The notes under the pieces: generated by a model
What the model was told of the DNA's origin: nothing
Seen by the model: only the letters and a program-made list of their open reading frames with translations
Database searches by the model: none
Assembly: GCF_010015445.1 (NCBI RefSeq)
Contig: NC_053126.1
Span: 17,623,169-17,687,168 of the forward strand
Length of the DNA stretch: 64,000 nucleotides
Direction of reading: 5' to 3'
Source: Perca fluviatilis
Taxonomy: Eukaryota > Chordata > Actinopteri > Perciformes > Percidae
Program-made: the position numbers and the translations under genes
Shown: positions 22,901 to 33,946 of the stretch, piece after piece
Layout: the number at the start of each line of letters is the position of its first letter
Numbering within the stretch: the first letter of the stretch is position 1

Positions 22901-25525
22901 GAAAATAATAAAGTACTCCAGTTGTTTGCTCTGTTCTGTTCTGACCAGCCATCAAAATCGCACATGCGCACCCACATATTTCAGCCAAGGTTAACATCAT
23001 AGTAACAGAAAGAAGTGGGGGATTTCTGTGAGCTTTCTTTTAGACCCGTAATTTCTACACCCTACTGGAAATTATCGGATTAGCCGTACATACATTATCT
23101 TTGGTCTGCTCACATTTCAGTGTAATTTTTCACATTGAAGAGACAAACCAGGAAATAAAGTCTTCATAATAAAGTCTATATGCATCTAAGGCACCCTTAT
23201 CACCCCGTTCAAACTAGCTCAAGCTGCAGAACTGGGACTATTGCTGAGCGTTCCCCCTAAATGAAAGAGAAAGGGTTTTATCCAGCCTTTACAATTAGAA
23301 GGAGACACTGAGCTGGTTTTGGCTCTATTGCTTCAAGTTATTAGCTCAGGGTAATTAAGTGTGCATTATTCTCCCAACATCAAAATGTTTTTTTTTTTTT
23401 GCAGTTCTCTGTCATTGTAGGCAGGGCGTTAGCTGGTCTGACTCGTGGAGATACCCGCGAGCCGACCCTGCGAGAGCATGAAAACATAGTGCCAAGAGGA
23501 GAGGAGGGGATGACATAGAGACACAAAGACTGTCCTCAGCAAAGTGAAAACCTTGTCAGTGACTTCAAAGGTCTGTCAGTGTCTCTGTAGGATTTTGATT
23601 ACAAGGGTTTGGGATTTGAATGGTTGAACTACTGGGAGAACGGTTATATAGAAGGACAATTATTTTATGGTGTCTATTACTCCCATACATTGCTATGTAG
23701 AATGTATTTTCTTTTGAGTTTACATAATTATTGATAAGGTTGAAGTAAAAATTGTCTCATATTGTAAAATTGTTATATCATTAAAATTCCAAACATCACA
23801 CTTTAACAAGATTAGCTGTTGTTTAGTCCCATCTGTGATTTGAGCACTCTTTTTTCGTAATAACAGAAAGTAATACTAAAAATAATACCATTTTCCGTAT
23901 GATTTACTCTTTTACTCAAAGTAGCAATCTTGAAGATCTCAGTTTCGCTCTCCTTGGCGGCACCTATGGCGATAAGCGTAATTGCAGGTGTGTTTTTGGC
24001 TCTCACTTTCACTTGTTTTTGAAGTTGCATCATCTGTAGTCATCGCTGTTTTCTTTATTTGTTGGGCCATGATAAGTGTTTATTCGCAATGCTAGCAGAG
24101 AACGGAAAAAACAGTTCCCCTGTTCACACACAAGTGAGTCTGCTACATTAGCTCTGCCTACCCTCTCCACTATCACCCCATATTTTCCCGGGAATGTAGC
24201 CACAGACACCCAGTTTGCAATACTGCAAATGTAAGGGCTTTTGTCAGTTGGCCATAGGATCAATCACCATTGTGTTACCTCATTCTGCGATAGAAGGTGA
24301 CTTAATAGACATGTATTTAAATTAAAATCTTTTAGAAAGGCCCACGTAAAAGATCAGAGTACAACTTCCACCACTACGGCTGAAGGAGTGGAATGATATT
24401 GATGTTGTCACACAAAAAAACACAACAAAAGGAAAATGAAAATATGTATTTCATCCATATATTGAAAATGTTCTATAATTCATTGCTTCACTCTTGCAAC
24501 TGGAAAAAACATTTTTCTGACAGCAACAATGGTATAAAACGCACATGTCTCACAAAAACAAACAAGCCCAGCGCAGGAACATATGTAAAATGCACTGGAG
24601 CCGCTTTGGGACAGTACAGGCTCTACTTGTTGTATCAGAGCAGCAGTGAGCCAGCAGAGAAGCCAGCTAAAATAAACACAGCCTTGTCTTCTCACAACTC
24701 TGGTAAAAGCTCATAGCCCTTTATTAATTCAGCAGCCTTTACTGCATTTTTGGATGACTCTAGGTTCGCCTGTCAGTACGTCTCAGAGAATAAATAAATT
24801 AAAAGCAGTTGCAGCTGGAGCTCTAGACGCTGATGACTGTAATATATCCTGAAATTTCTTTTTTTTTTCTTAACAGCTCCAATGTATAACAGCTTCCACA
24901 TGAATTCATATAATCATAGATATGTTTTGATTTGATAAAGACAACTGAACAGCCATTGGCTACATCTACCTCCACATTACTGGCTACAGCTACATTCAGA
25001 TAGTTATTGTAGAAAACAGCATGCAGGATAAAAAAAAACAGCAGTTTAAAACTAAGTGGGGCCCACATTTCATCTAAGCATCTAATGCATCCTGATTTAC
25101 CTATCGAAGTTTGAGTCATTGTATGAACTGCAGTCATATCTTTTGCATTAATGCAGGTGAAACAAAATAAAACTGTCTTCAATATCCATCACTTTAAGCC
25201 AATCAACATCAGCATAAGCCTTCAACCCACCTCATGCACTGGTAAGTGACACTCTTTGCTTCCTTTACTGTCCTATATTTGCGTACAGACTCTCCATGTA
25301 CATACTTGTTGGAGCAGGCTTGATACATAAGATTACAGTGACCCAAACGTTAGAGAAGCAGGCTTCTCAGATGTGAATGAGTAGCTTTTTCTCCTCACTA
25401 ATTACCCACCGATGACGAACTATTGAGCTAGAAACTTACTCCCCCTCAGTGACCAAGTCTGAGACTGGTTGTACTGGGCTTCCAGGTGTGACTGTTTTGA
25501 GTCAACAGCAGACAATGATATGCTA
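19991..25525. other. Long non-coding stretch
   Basis: About 5.5 kb with no exon-like frame, no tRNA or rRNA, and no inverted-repeat element that I could delimit. Only short homopolymers stand out (T12 at 23388-23400). Absence of a recognised repeat does not exclude old, diverged ones. Confidence 0.4.
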
Positions 25526-25529
25526 GCAG

Positions 25530-25915
25530 CATGGCTCTAGAGATGGCAATATTGCCCTGTCAGTCGACAGTTGACATATCTCAACAACTATGAGGTAGAT
25601 TGCCATGATATGTCCTACAGATATCCATGGTGCCCAGAAATTGTATCCTAATGATTTTGACTCTAGCACCACCATGAGGTCAAAATTCCAATTTGGACTT
25701 AGTGCTTGACGTAATACACGCAAAACTCATGTTTAGTGCCAATTAGCAAATGCTAGCATGCTGACATGCTAAACAGAGATGGTAAACATTATACCTGCTA
25801 AACATGAGCATGTTAGCATTGTCATGGAGAACATGTTAGCATGCCAATGTAAGCTAAAGTGTCTAAGTACAGCCTCAAAGATTTGCTAGCATGGCTGTAG
25901 ACTCTTGGTCTCATT
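25530..25915 (+). repeat. Percomorph 'gctagcatgctaac' interspersed repeat
   Basis: Contains gagatggcaatattgccctg, atatctcaacaactatgagg, accaccatgaggtcaaaatt, gccaattagcaaatgctagc, gcatgttagcattgtcatgg and ctagcatggctgtagactct. This order is a well-known repeat of spiny-rayed fish genomes. Non-coding. Confidence 0.65.
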
Positions 25916-25974
25916 ATTTTCCGAACAGTCTATTTTTATTTTGTGAAGTTTGGTGAAGATTATCTCAATTGGGC

Positions 25975-26790
25975 TCAGAGACACTTCAAAGCAACGTCAG
26001 AGTGCATCACCAGTAATCTTTTGTCAGATCAAGTCTTTTGGTGTTTTTAAACTAGGCTACCATAAAAGCAGTTTTTAAACATTTGTGACTCTGGCACCTA
26101 CCAGTGATAGTATCAAAAAATACACTCTGTTAAACGGCAAAGGATTGTCAGGATTTCATAATTTGAAAAATACAGTAATAAATCATAAAAAAATCACATA
26201 TAGGGGCTTCAGATACTGAAAGCAATCGAGGCATGCAAATGTATATCTGACTTTAAAAAATGAGACTATCTGGGTTATCATCTTTGATTTAAAAACATTT
26301 AACTTCAATCTGCAGTAAAGCCATTGGGCCAATCAATGCATTTCCAGTGTATTTCAGTGTTTGGATTTGTTTTGTTAAATGTATGTCATTTTCTTTCAGA
26401 GACACTTCAAAGCAATGTCAGCGTGCATAATCTCAAATAAACTCTTTTATCCCTATGGGTGGGATTTAAAATATTCTGATTATGGTGCCCCCTAGTGGTA
26501 AAAACAAATACACTGTTTCAAACGGCAAATCATTTTCTTATTTCTCTAGAAACAAACCATCAGAATTTTTTCAACGATATTATAATCACATAAAGATGTA
26601 GTAACATGGGGCTTTGAAGTCAAACTTTAGTCATAGTGGTCCTTGTGAGACAAATTAATATATTAGTATGAAAATGCATCATTCCTTATCAAAATAAGAC
26701 CATCTGAGATATAATCTACAGTATAAATAAAAAATGTGTACCTAACATCTACAGTAAAACCATTGGCCAATCAGTGTCATTCTCAAACAC
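25975..26790 (+). repeat. Diverged tandem duplication, period about 420-440 bp
   Basis: Copy 1 starts at about 25977 (cagagacacttcaaagcaac) and copy 2 at 26397 (cagagacacttcaaagcaat). Later landmarks repeat at the same spacing: cacctaccagtg / gccccctagtgg, cactctgttaaacggcaaa / cactgtttcaaacggcaaat, and cagtaaagccattgggccaa (26312) / cagtaaaaccattggccaat (26752). No reading frame. Together with the preceding block it may be one larger repeat family. Confidence 0.75.
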
Positions 26791-26869
26791 TCTGTCCAAA
26801 GAGGAGAGCCAACGTCCTTCTAGGTTTTGTCAGCAAGTCCATATTAACATCTGACAGACAGACTTTTTA

Positions 26870-26871
<2 letters not shown>

Positions 26872-26909
<38 letters not shown>
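26872..26909. repeat. (CA)n microsatellite
   Basis: Nineteen perfect CA units. Confidence 0.97.
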
Positions 26910-26913
<4 letters not shown>

Positions 26914-28199
26914 GAAACACCACACCACCAGTCATTAGGTATAGCATAATAGTTCAGAGCATCCTAACAGATTAGTGTACCAGTTGTTTCATTCACCTCA
27001 GCCTTCGCCTTACTTGACCTGCTGTCTCTCTCAGAGTGACTTGGCTAAATTAGTCAGACAGAGTTAGCATCCCAGATGGATCATTGTGCTGATTGTCGTC
27101 TGTAGCCAAGCATGTATTTTACAGATGGACTTTCATCTTTTGATGTCATTGCTCTGTAGCCGCATTTACAGTCTGATCTTTAACTTAACTGTGCTTAGTA
27201 AATTTCAGCCATTTGAGGATTTGTTGTCTTGAGGTAAAAGTATTGAAATTAATCTGATGTGTGACTGCATTTTCATCCTGGCAATTTTCAATTTTTACGA
27301 TCTAGCAGTATGCAACAACAATTGATAAGAAAAGGGCGACAGATAGTGATAACAGGATCCAATCTTAATCTGTCAAAATACTTTTGATAGAAGCACAAAA
27401 GGGTCTGTGGCTCTTTAACAGTTCATTTGATATGGTTGAAAATCCCCACCAGTGCTGAAAGCTGACAATGTGAACTCTTAACATCACAGTTGTAGTCTCA
27501 TTTCACAGTCAAAGTACGATGAGAACGAGGCCAAAAACCTCCTGATGTGCCACAGTCTAAATACTCTCAGAACTGTGTGGGTGCCGTCGCAGATGTTTGA
27601 CTCTATTCCTACAGTTTTTCAACCGTAAGTATAAAAGCACTGAAAGAGAATCTCTATTCATGTCAAAACAATCATTTTCTGTCAGTAGCATCTGCCAATG
27701 TTACTATGAATGCCATGAAAGCAGCTTCATCCTGCTCTCAAAGACAACATACAATACTAACAATTATTTATTAGCACACTTCATTGTACCAGGCATCTCG
27801 GAGGATTGCTGTTTTGCTCTAAGCTGTGTAGGAGGTCTGAGAGGATTGTTGTGTTTCATTGTAAAGACACACAGGCTGTAGAGCTCGAGGTGCTGGTAGC
27901 TTTGGCAGCATGCAGCAGTAGAGCTGAGTGGTTAAGGAGATGTGGAATGTGTAGCCCTGCCCAACCGTGTATTATATTAGGGCTGGTGGCAAGACCATAT
28001 GATATTCGTAACATATATTATGTCAGAAAAAAAAAATAGTGCTATTATAAGATTACATACATGAGTAATTAGGACAATGTGTTTGTCATTTTTTTGCAAG
28101 TTATATCAATTAATCAAAATTGTGAATACAACATTTCAAAAACCAAGAAAGATAAAAACAATTTTCTCTAATTACACTTTATGTCAGGACTAGCAACCA
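26910..28199. other. Non-coding, nothing recognised
   Basis: No gene or delimited repeat. A tRNA-Ser-like A-box stretch at 27921-27942 has no matching second half and is not called. Confidence 0.4.
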
Positions 28200-28605
28200 A
28201 TTATGACAACCCGTTCTCATTCCCAACTTGTCAAATACTAACGCTTGGTCAGGGGCTCTCAGCATCAGATACCGACGCAAACCGACGGGTGGTGGATGGG
28301 TCAAACAACATAGGACTTTCACCCAGGAGACCGGGGTTTGTGTCCTGTTCTTGTCCAGCGTGTCACTGAAACACAAATTTTGTAACCCCACCCACGATCT
28401 TTTCCTAAACCCTACAGTTAAACGTCCGTCCCGACCCAGAGCGTCAAAAGGTGACACCAAGAGTCCCGAACAAGCCTGTTGAAAAATGACGCTAAAGGGC
28501 TAGACGCTAAATGAGACTTTTTTGCATCAGTAACAAATGCCAAAGGCACCCGACCAAGTGTCGCTTTTTGAAGCGCTGGGAGTGAGAATGTGTTGGTTAT
28601 TAATA
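28200..28605 (-). mobile_element. Inverted-repeat fish element
   Basis: The left end (acccgttctcattcccaac, then aacgcttggtcagggg) is answered at the right by the complement of cgaccaagtgtcgctttttg and gctgggagtgagaatgtgtt, so imperfect inverted ends are present. The interior has the shared segment 'ggtggtggatgggtcaaaca' on the + strand followed by actttcaccca. The segment gaccggggtttgtgtcctg looks like a Pol III B box. Boundaries are approximate. Confidence 0.5.
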
Positions 28606-28659
28606 TGAATAAACTGAAATGATATGCAATCTTTTCCTGGATATTTTGTGGTGAAATTA

Positions 28660-29135
28660 GTAATCAGTAGTAAGTAAAAGTATCAATACCACCATGTTAA
28701 AATGCTCCATTACAAGTAAATGTTACTAAGGTGAAAGTACCAAAGTATTATTATAAAAATGTACGTAAAGAATCAAAAGTAATAGAACTTCATGAAAAAA
28801 ATGCTGTCAGTGATTGTTACCCTATGATATTTATATGTGTTATATTATTATTATTATTACAGATGCATTAATTAATGCCATAGCATTTTGATGTTGTAGT
28901 TGGTTGAGGTGGAGCTAATTTTAACTATTCTATATACTGTTGGGTAATATAATTTACATAAATATCCATCATATTTTATAAATTGTATATTATGTATTTA
29001 AAATCTGTAATTAGTAGCTGTCAAATAAATGTGGTGGAGTTAACAGTACAAGATTTTCTTCTGAAATTTAGTGGAGCGAAATTACCCTTAAATATGTACT
29101 TAAGTACATTTCTTGAGTAACATTCTGCCACTGGG
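28660..29135 (+). mobile_element. Fish MITE ('acttaagtac' family)
   Basis: Starts with gtaagtaaaagtatcaatac and ends near aagtacatttcttgagtaac. Internal landmarks are tggttgaggtggagctaatt and aatgtggtggagttaaca. Same family as 18985-19810 in the opposite orientation. It contains a short (TTA)n run at 28844-28858. Confidence 0.6.
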
Positions 29136-29672
29136 AATCTTTTTTTTAATTCCTGCATTTTACAGTTTACAGTGGGCACAACTGGAGTAACACAGTAACC
29201 ACAGGCTGCACAGCAGCAGTTCATGTGGACCAAACTCTAGTTTGTTTTTCATTGCTTGAACATAGTTTTCAAAACTCTACACACTTATCCCATGACTTTA
29301 ACCACAACTTGCACTGTATTCACAGATCTTTCTTCAAATGCTAACACACTGCTGTCAAAACTGTTAATCACACATTCAAAACAGAATATATTTCAGTCTG
29401 GTGCCTACCAAACACTGCTGATTGGAATTTTAGCTGAAAACCTAAGCAGGTGTCTTGTTTTAGACTAGTTAGTGAAGATATATGGTATTTATATAGAGAA
29501 TATTTATATTAGAATTAAACAATTATACACTGTACCGTTGAGAGAAACAGGTAAAAGAGCAAAGATACCAACATGTCCAGGTAAGATGTCTGAGTTTATG
29601 TACACAGCTATAAAAAAAAAGTGAAAAACACTATCTTTACAATAGTAAAACTGTGTTCTTACTGTTTTTCAG

Positions 29673-29783
29673 AAAGTAATGGAGGTGAAAGCAATGGAAA
29701 CACCACATTCATTTGTTAGAGATGATGCAGACATCCAATGTGATGAAGAAAACTCGCCGCATGATGCTGGAGAGAGGCAGGAT
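29673..29783 (+). pseudogene. C-terminal remnant of a Tc/mariner-like transposase
   Basis: After an acceptor-like ctgtttttcag the frame reads METPHSFVRDDADIQCDEEN and ends AGERQD immediately at the junction with the inserted element. The stop codon TAG is formed by the sequence that resumes on the far side (caggattag at 34303-34311). Fish IS630-like transposases end in a comparable 'R..IACDVDE.LWP...RRD' tail. The upstream catalytic part is absent. A short upstream exon-like ATG followed by gtaagatg lies at 29572-29581. Confidence 0.5.
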
Positions 29784-30151
29784 TATGGAGGACTAAAAAT
29801 GACAGAAGGAAAAATAAATAAATAAATAAAAGTAGAAATAAATAAATAAATGCAGAAATATAGTGAAAATAAATACATTTTGGTAACATAAATGGCTATT
29901 TCTGTATTTTTACATGTATTTATTTATTTATGCATTTCTATATGTATTTATTTATGTATTTATACATTTATTTATATATTTATGTATGTATTTATTTATT
30001 TATTTATTTATTTATTTCTACATTTATTTATTTCTGTATTTCCACATTTCTACATTTATTTATTTCTGTATTTCCACATTTCCACATTTATTTTTCCCTG
30101 CGCCTGTATGAGTGGTGGGTGCCAACATCAGTCTGAAGAAGGATTGGTTAG
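29784..30151. repeat. Left inverted arm of the THAP element
   Basis: Pairs with 33947-34302. It starts tatggaggactaaaaatgac and contains a long imperfect (ATTT)n tract. It then has cacatttatttttccctgcg and ends gccaacatcagtctgaagaa ggattggttag. Internal indels within the tetranucleotide tract distinguish the arms. Confidence 0.85.
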
Positions 30152-30336
30152 CTGGGGGCCGTGTCGCTAACCAGACAGACGCAAACGATCCATCTATCCA
30201 TCTCTGGACGCAGGCTACCTATGAATGCTGCAGCTAGTGTGTAATACGGTGTAATACAATCTATGGTAATGAATCGGGCGGCGCTTAAAGAGCAATGTGC
30301 AGGTTGAATTCATAACTGAATTAATACGTAATTTCT

Positions 30337-30759
30337 TGTGTTTGTGCTCGTTGCACAAAGTCCAGTCTGTCAGGAAATCGTGTACATCATTTTCCTTGTC
30401 GTTTTTGGGTGCGTTTTGTGCAGGTGAAGTGAGCAGACTTCACTGCCGCGTCTGTCACCACACACTCGGTCGTTTGTGGTGCTCATTTCACTCCGGAGAG
30501 TTATAGACCTGGAGATTTGTTGGAGTCTCAGATGGGATTTTGGAGTAAGGACCATGTGAGGCTGATTACCGATGCTGTTCCCTCGGTGCACTTGATGGAA
30601 TCAAGTCCACCACCATCAAAGCTTTCACCGGAATCTGGCGCGGGCAGGACTGGAGGACCAAGTGCTAGCACTTGCAGAAATTCCATGCACCGAAAAAGAG
30701 CTCTTAGCAGAGTAATTGCGTCTGAAATCATTCCCTTATCTGGATTGAAAATGTGCTGA
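30337..30759 (+). pseudogene. THAP zinc-finger protein ORF with one in-frame stop
   Basis: A continuous frame shows the THAP C2CH signature. It has paired cysteines (CVCARC, 30337-30354), a VHHFP box, W/F residues FWVRFVQV and ADF. About 40 residues after the last cysteine pair come CGAHF (C-x2-H) and an AVPSV box. The spacing C-x2-C-x40-C-x2-H fits the family. THAP domains bind DNA and head several transposases and host factors. One TGA (30430-30432), where an Arg codon would be expected just before ADF, breaks the frame. The rest of the ORF is Ser/Pro-rich and ends at 30757-30759. No ATG is preserved; the codon before the first Cys region is GTA-like. No catalytic domain follows, so either it was deleted or this is a stand-alone DNA-binding protein. 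Confidence 0.7.
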
Positions 30760-30862
30760 CTGCAAATTCCTAGCATCAGGGCTTCAGTATACAGAGAGAG
30801 GGAAAGACTGAGCTTTAGAACAGGTTTTCGTAATTGTCTGCCTTGACATCAATGCAGTTTGC

Positions 30863-30998
30863 ATTAAGCTAGCTATGAGCTGTTGGCAGGCAGCTAGCTA
30901 GCCCAAACACCCCTGTTTTCCCCGCATTTTATTAAGCTAGCTATGAGCTGTTGGCAGGCAGCTAGCTAGCCCAAAACTCCAGTTTCCCCTGCATTTCA
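30863..30998. repeat. 68-bp tandem duplication
   Basis: attaagctagctatgagctg begins at 30863 and again at 30931. The two units differ mainly in the segment after agctagcccaaa. Lies inside the THAP element. Confidence 0.9.
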
Positions 30999-31241
30999 AT
31001 TCAGACCGTTCTCCCGCACGATTTTGTATCCCAGTAGGCTACTCTCTGGTAATTTAGAAAGTCCAAATTGATATATTAATCAATATGCTGAAATCTCCTA
31101 GATTTTGCCACTAGAGGTTTTGACACGTCAGAGCTGCTTTGGTTTTATTTCTCTTTTTTTATTATTATTATTACTGATCCAGTTGGTAACTAAGCTTGTA
31201 TCCTATTTTTGTGAGTGATTTTGAACCTCCGTGTTTATCAG

Positions 31242-31395
31242 ATTTTGGCAGAGAGTGCAGCCAGTAATGAAGGGATAGATGCACCTAGCACTGTAGATTT
31301 TGAAGAGACAGAGGGCTTCTCTCTACAGGATTCTGGACCATTAGTGCTTCATTGTGGGTCACAGTGCAACATCAGATGTCTGCAATGCTCATCAG
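31242..31395 (+). other. Candidate coding exon inside the THAP element
   Basis: Flanked by an acceptor-like gtttatcag and a donor-like gtagtg. The open frame reads ILAESAASNEGIDAPSTVDF, then ETEGFSLQDSG and CGSQCNIRCLQC. It is on the same strand as the THAP ORF and about 480 bases downstream, so it may be the next exon of that gene. I do not recognise the sequence. The acidic start and the cysteine cluster at the end are the only features. Confidence 0.35.
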
Positions 31396-31539
31396 GTAGT
31401 GTAACTTGTATCTATCATTAGCTGTATATGACACATAAACATTTACAAATTACTTCTAATGGTAGGAAGAAGACATTTCATACTGGACTGTATTAGGTTG
31501 TGCATGTGTTGTGACCACTCTCTTTTTTTTTTTTTGCCT

Positions 31540-31900
31540 AGCAGTTTTCCTTGGACTAGGGTGGCCCCTAAATCATGGCTGCAGCTGTCGCCGTGGTCCT
31601 GCTACACCCTGCTACGCCGTGCAGTTCCCTGCTACGTCCTGTAACGGCCTGCTACGCCATGAACTACTGCAACTACTATTTATAGTCGTAGTTCAATTAT
31701 CTTTATTGTGACTATTATTGCCACTGTTCATCACACCCCCAACCGACACCGTCAGACACCGCCTACCAAGAGTCACACTGAATGCTTGCTCTTGGGGGAA
31801 TTACTAGAATTGTTGGGTCCCTGTAAATTATAGTGTGGTCTAGACCTACTCTATTTGTGACTTGAGTGTCTTGAGATAACTCTTGTTATGATGTATTAAA
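31540..31900 (+). mobile_element. LINE 3' fragment nested in the THAP element
   Basis: cactgttcatcacaccccca, agacaccgcctaccaagagt, tgtggtctagacctactcta and gagataactcttgttatgat are the complement of the 19128-19563 fragment. The pentanucleotide tail is not preserved. A T13 run precedes it at 31523-31535. Confidence 0.65.
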
Positions 31901-31904
31901 GTTG

Positions 31905-32100
31905 ATAAAGATGAGACTTTATTGATCTGGTGGTGAAATTCACAAGCTACCTGCCAAGTCAAACTTCTAAAAGTAATGCAAAAGTAGTGTAAAGCATTAC
32001 AATTCAGAGACAGAGAGTAATATTGTAATATAACTAATTACTCTGAAATGACAGTAACTAGTAATCTATAATGAACTGCGTTTTGGAAGTAACTTGCCCA
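31905..32100. repeat. Short LINE-tail and MITE fragments
   Basis: gagactttattgatctggtg (31912-31935) resembles another fish LINE tail ('ctttattgatccc...'). It is followed by aagtagtgtaaagcattac and tttggaagtaacttgcccaa, a familiar repeat with 'agtaacttgcccaacact' at its end. Boundaries unclear. Confidence 0.4.
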
Positions 32101-32494
32101 ACACTCCTAGTTACTATCAATGAAATTATGAATACATTTTATACAACAAGACACTGTGATTGTGTTCATTTTGTGAAAACAAAACATATTTATTGATTGC
32201 CTCCCTTCCTCTGGAAACTGCCTCCTGATTGCGGCCACAACACAAGCTGGTATTGCCTTCCTGATCTCCCTGCCCAGAAACCCATTTGTCTATCGGACCA
32301 CCTGCCTGTAGGCTGTGTATCGGAATTGCCTAGAGAATGATAGGAGTGCAATGTTGATATTGATAATCATGTTAACATAGTCAATATGATCAAGAGTGAT
32401 AGACTTATTTGATGTAACATTTTCAGTTATTCTATTCCATAAAGGTATGTATGCAGATCAGAGTTTAAAAATCTGCTAATCCCTCAGCATCAAT

Positions 32495-32610
32495 AATGCA
32501 CATTAGATTAGATTAATTATACTTTATTGTCATTGTGCAGAGTACAAGTACAAAGACAACAAAATGCAGTTTGCGTCCAACCAGAAGTGAAAAAAAATCA
32601 AATATGTATA
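32495..32610. mobile_element. LINE 3' tail fragment
   Basis: agattagattaattatactt, tattgtcattgtgcagagta, caagtacaaagacaacaaaa and gtttgcgtccaaccagaagt form the 3' end of a common fish LINE with an (AGATT)n-type terminus. Orientation is with the 3' end at the left (minus), by analogy with other copies. The interval 32611-32977 holds AT-rich, internally repetitive sequence (repeats of gtgcagtgtgg/gtaacagta) without genes. Confidence 0.5.
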
Positions 32611-32977
32611 ACTAAGTGTAAGTAATGAACAACATGTGCAATGTAGTAGGAGTAACATAGTAAGAATATAGATATATGCAGGGTATTAACAGAATATATT
32701 ATAAGAAAAACTGAATAAATATGGATATTCAGTATGAACCACATAGACAGATATGTGCAGTGTGGTAACAGTACCATTGTAGTGCAGAAACGGTAACGTA
32801 AGAATAAGTGTACTGTATATGCAGGAGGAATAGTATGAAGTGCAGTAGAATATGGCTATATATAAGTAGTTACAGTATGTACATGAATTATCTTGATACA
32901 GTTTGTTATTTGTGTAGAAAACTGACAACTATAATAGAAGTGTATAATAATATAATAGTGTTATAAATTACTCTCAT

Positions 32978-33679
32978 CTAAACATACTCTGGTCTGTTGG
33001 CTTGGAGAGGGCCATACTCCTGCCTGAAGTTGAGGTATGCTACCTGCAGCGAGAATGGGTTGAGGCAGCAGGCATCAAAGCCGGGATGGAGCGTCAGGCA
33101 GGTAATGTCCGTGGCCGGGACTAAACCCTCAACTAGTGCCCAGTAGGCATCCACCTCTCGACAACACATGCTGTCCACCGCCGACGCCATAGCCTCACAA
33201 TGTCCACAGAAGCACCTAGCCAACAAAACGATTATGTGCTAATGCTAACCTGCTTCTCTTAATACATCCATGGCTTGGATGGACTCCACAGTCCCTGTCT
33301 CAGCGTTAAAATCTTAGGTTGTAGAATATCACAAGACAAAACGTTGCTGGCTTAAATTAAGACAATCTACATGTATGTTTAATCTAAAACAAGGTCGAAA
33401 GTATGTTTGCTAAAGCAGATTTATTGTATAACACCAATGTACTAGCCTAGATGAACCGGCATTAGCCACCGTACTACACAGTAACTCACCAAGTCACTTG
33501 CCCTATTCGCCACTGGTTCGCAACTCTACTTCTCTCTTCTGCCCATTGTTCCTCCCCCTGATCTCCCCCTAATCTCCCCCTGACCTCTATCTCTTCTAGG
33601 AGGCTCATAATTAGGCCTGTGGGCCATCATAGGCATGCTCACCAACGTTGGAGAGCTTGGTTTCTTCATCCACGTCCAT
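32978..33679 (-). pseudogene. P2X7 C-terminal ballast-domain (P2RX7_C-like) gene relic
   Basis: Minus-strand gene. ATG at 33679-33677 reads MDVDEETKLSNVGEHAYDG, then breaks frame. Further frames give YEPPRRD-like and then VANQWRIGQVTW. That end (33490) abuts donor gtgagt. A 274-base intron ends in ttggctag at 33216, and joining the exons in phase gives W-CFCGHCEAM. The last exon continues SMCCREVDAYW, ITCLTLHPGFDACCL and AYLNFRQEYG, stopping at 32978. The pattern CxCGxC ... CCRE ... C(I/L)T..P.F is that of the zinc-binding cytoplasmic ballast domain of the P2X7 receptor, which fish also carry in many stand-alone proteins. No channel part is present. Two or more frameshifts in the first exon inactivate it. 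Its biochemical role as a stand-alone protein is unknown. Confidence 0.7.
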
Positions 33680-33716
33680 TGTAATTTGAGCATGAATTTG
33701 ACCAGACTCCCTCGCG

Positions 33717-33731
33717 TTACGTCACTTCCGG
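33717..33731 (-). promoter_or_regulatory. ETS-CRE composite promoter motif
   Basis: On the minus strand ccggaagtgacgtaa combines an ETS site (CCGGAAGT) with an overlapping CRE (TGACGTAA), about 40 bases upstream of the ballast-gene ATG. Such sites drive many TATA-less vertebrate promoters. Its position inside a mobile element suggests the element brings its own promoter. Confidence 0.65.
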
Positions 33732-33946
33732 TCAGTGATAGATAGATGCGGAAGTTATTTTATCACAATTTAATCTCAAAATATCGTTTATGGCGGTTAT
33801 ATATTCCTCCAGTTTTGAAAATCTAGTTGTTTCTCATTAATATACACTATGCTGTATAGGGGTGTTCAACCTGCACATAAGCAGCAGAGTAGGCTTCCTT
33901 GTACCAGTGAAATCAAGGCAGTAGTAGTAGATTCGATCACATCGCT

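Noticed and set aside
27921..27942. tRNA-Ser-like A-box (gagctgagtggttaaggaga)
   Set aside because: No B box or foldable second half follows; at best a tRNA-derived fragment.
29892..30170. Three overlapping Phe/Ile/Tyr-rich frames of 65-92 codons
   Set aside because: They are translations of the (ATTT)n tract in the left arm of the THAP element; the same happens on the other strand at 33962-34209.
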